Origin: Kiloniella laminariae
GTDB taxonomy: Bacteria > Pseudomonadota > Alphaproteobacteria > Kiloniellales > Kiloniellaceae
Direction of reading: 5' to 3'
Length of the DNA stretch: 64,000 bases
Assembly: GCF_027214005.1 (NCBI RefSeq)
Contig: NZ_JAPWGY010000003.1
Location: forward strand, 637,765 to 701,764
The notes below the pieces were generated by a model. That model ran no database searches, was not told the origin of the DNA, and worked only from the letters and a program-made list of their open reading frames with translations. This document shows positions 63,874 through 64,000 of this stretch, piece by piece (the stretch's first letter is position 1; each line of letters begins with the position of its first letter). The translations under genes and the position numbers were made by a program.

Positions 63874-63895
63874 TTGATACAGCCGGGTCTTTTTT
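63861..63895. terminator. Terminator at the end of direct repeat copy 2
   Basis: A 13-bp stem from AAAAAAGACCCGG and its complement, 9-nt loop, with A-run and T-run, so it can stop transcripts from both sides. A smaller AAACGCT/AGCGTTT hairpin follows at about 63905-63918. Confidence 0.85.
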
Positions 63896-63995
63896 ATTCA
63901 GGCGCAAACGCTAAAGCGTTTTTCTTTTGATCTGAATCGGTTTCGGGATTCCCAAAAGCGGTATTCTATGATTCACTTTCGGGAGGAGGTGTTTC

Positions 63996-64000
63996 ATGGG
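63996..64000 (+). CDS. First codons of a gene cut off by the window end
   Basis: GGGAGGAGG (63981-63989) lies 6 nt before ATG 63996, a near-perfect ribosome site. Only the first two codons (Met-Gly) are in the window, so the product is unknown. Confidence 0.45.

Overview
The window reads as an ordinary chromosomal stretch of an alphaproteobacterium with roughly 50% GC. The case for that class is a malate-CoA ligase pair (mtkAB type), an Hsp20-DUF1150 pair behind a ROSE-like RNA thermometer, an NDUFA9-like epimerase, an FzlA-like GST protein, a BigR/SqrR-type persulfide sensor, the order lptC-lptA-lptB-rpoN-hpf-ptsN, and two histidine kinases with PleC/DivJ/PdhS-like phosphoacceptor domains. 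No phage, IS element or CRISPR array was found. The genus cannot be named from the sequence alone.

Layout. 1-1.5 kb: end of a malate-CoA ligase operon. 1.7-5.8 kb: CYTH-CHAD protein and polyphosphate kinase. 5.8-13 kb: a glycerol-to-pyruvate block (glpK divergent from glpR, then gap, glpD, pyk). 13-14.9 kb: a persulfide detoxification unit (Blh-type persulfide dioxygenase divergent from bigR and a membrane rhodanese). 15-17.5 kb: soluble histidine kinase, thermometer, hsp20 and DUF1150. 17.6-24.7 kb: minus-strand run rnd, kdsD, lptC, lptA, lptB, rpoN, hpf, ptsN. 24.9-32 kb: NDUFA9-like gene and glutamate synthase gltD-gltB behind tandem palindromes. 32-40 kb: mixed single genes (FzlA-like, TPR, SDR, cupin, AzlCD exporter, MarR-GNAT fusion, hydrolase, glycosyltransferase). 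40-53.5 kb: thrS, infC, rpmI, rplT, pheS, pheT, with an FAD oxidoreductase and an RND efflux pair between infC and rpmI. 53.7-59.8 kb: two uncharacterised proteins, a CHASE4-GAF histidine kinase, a broken nucleotidyltransferase gene and a HerA-like ATPase. 60-64 kb: lepA, a small membrane protein, tRNA-Ser(GGA), and a regulator/VOC gene pair bracketed by 56-bp direct repeats.

How the genes work together. Glycerol is phosphorylated by GlpK and oxidised by GlpD to DHAP; Gap and Pyk are lower-glycolysis enzymes, and GlpR plus a shared promoter motif may tie them together. The Lpt/KdsD genes serve LPS synthesis and transport, and RpoN/PtsN/Hpf link nitrogen or carbon state with ribosome hibernation. 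BigR, Blh and rhodanese sense and remove reactive sulfur.

Most genes are recognisable housekeeping. The less explained items are a protein made of about five 21-residue helical repeats (54617-55369), a repeat-flanked two-gene cassette next to tRNA-Ser, a likely AUA start for infC, paired palindromes before gltD, a large dyad before ppk, and a nucleotidyltransferase gene that has lost its middle. I did not find a clearly new multi-gene system.
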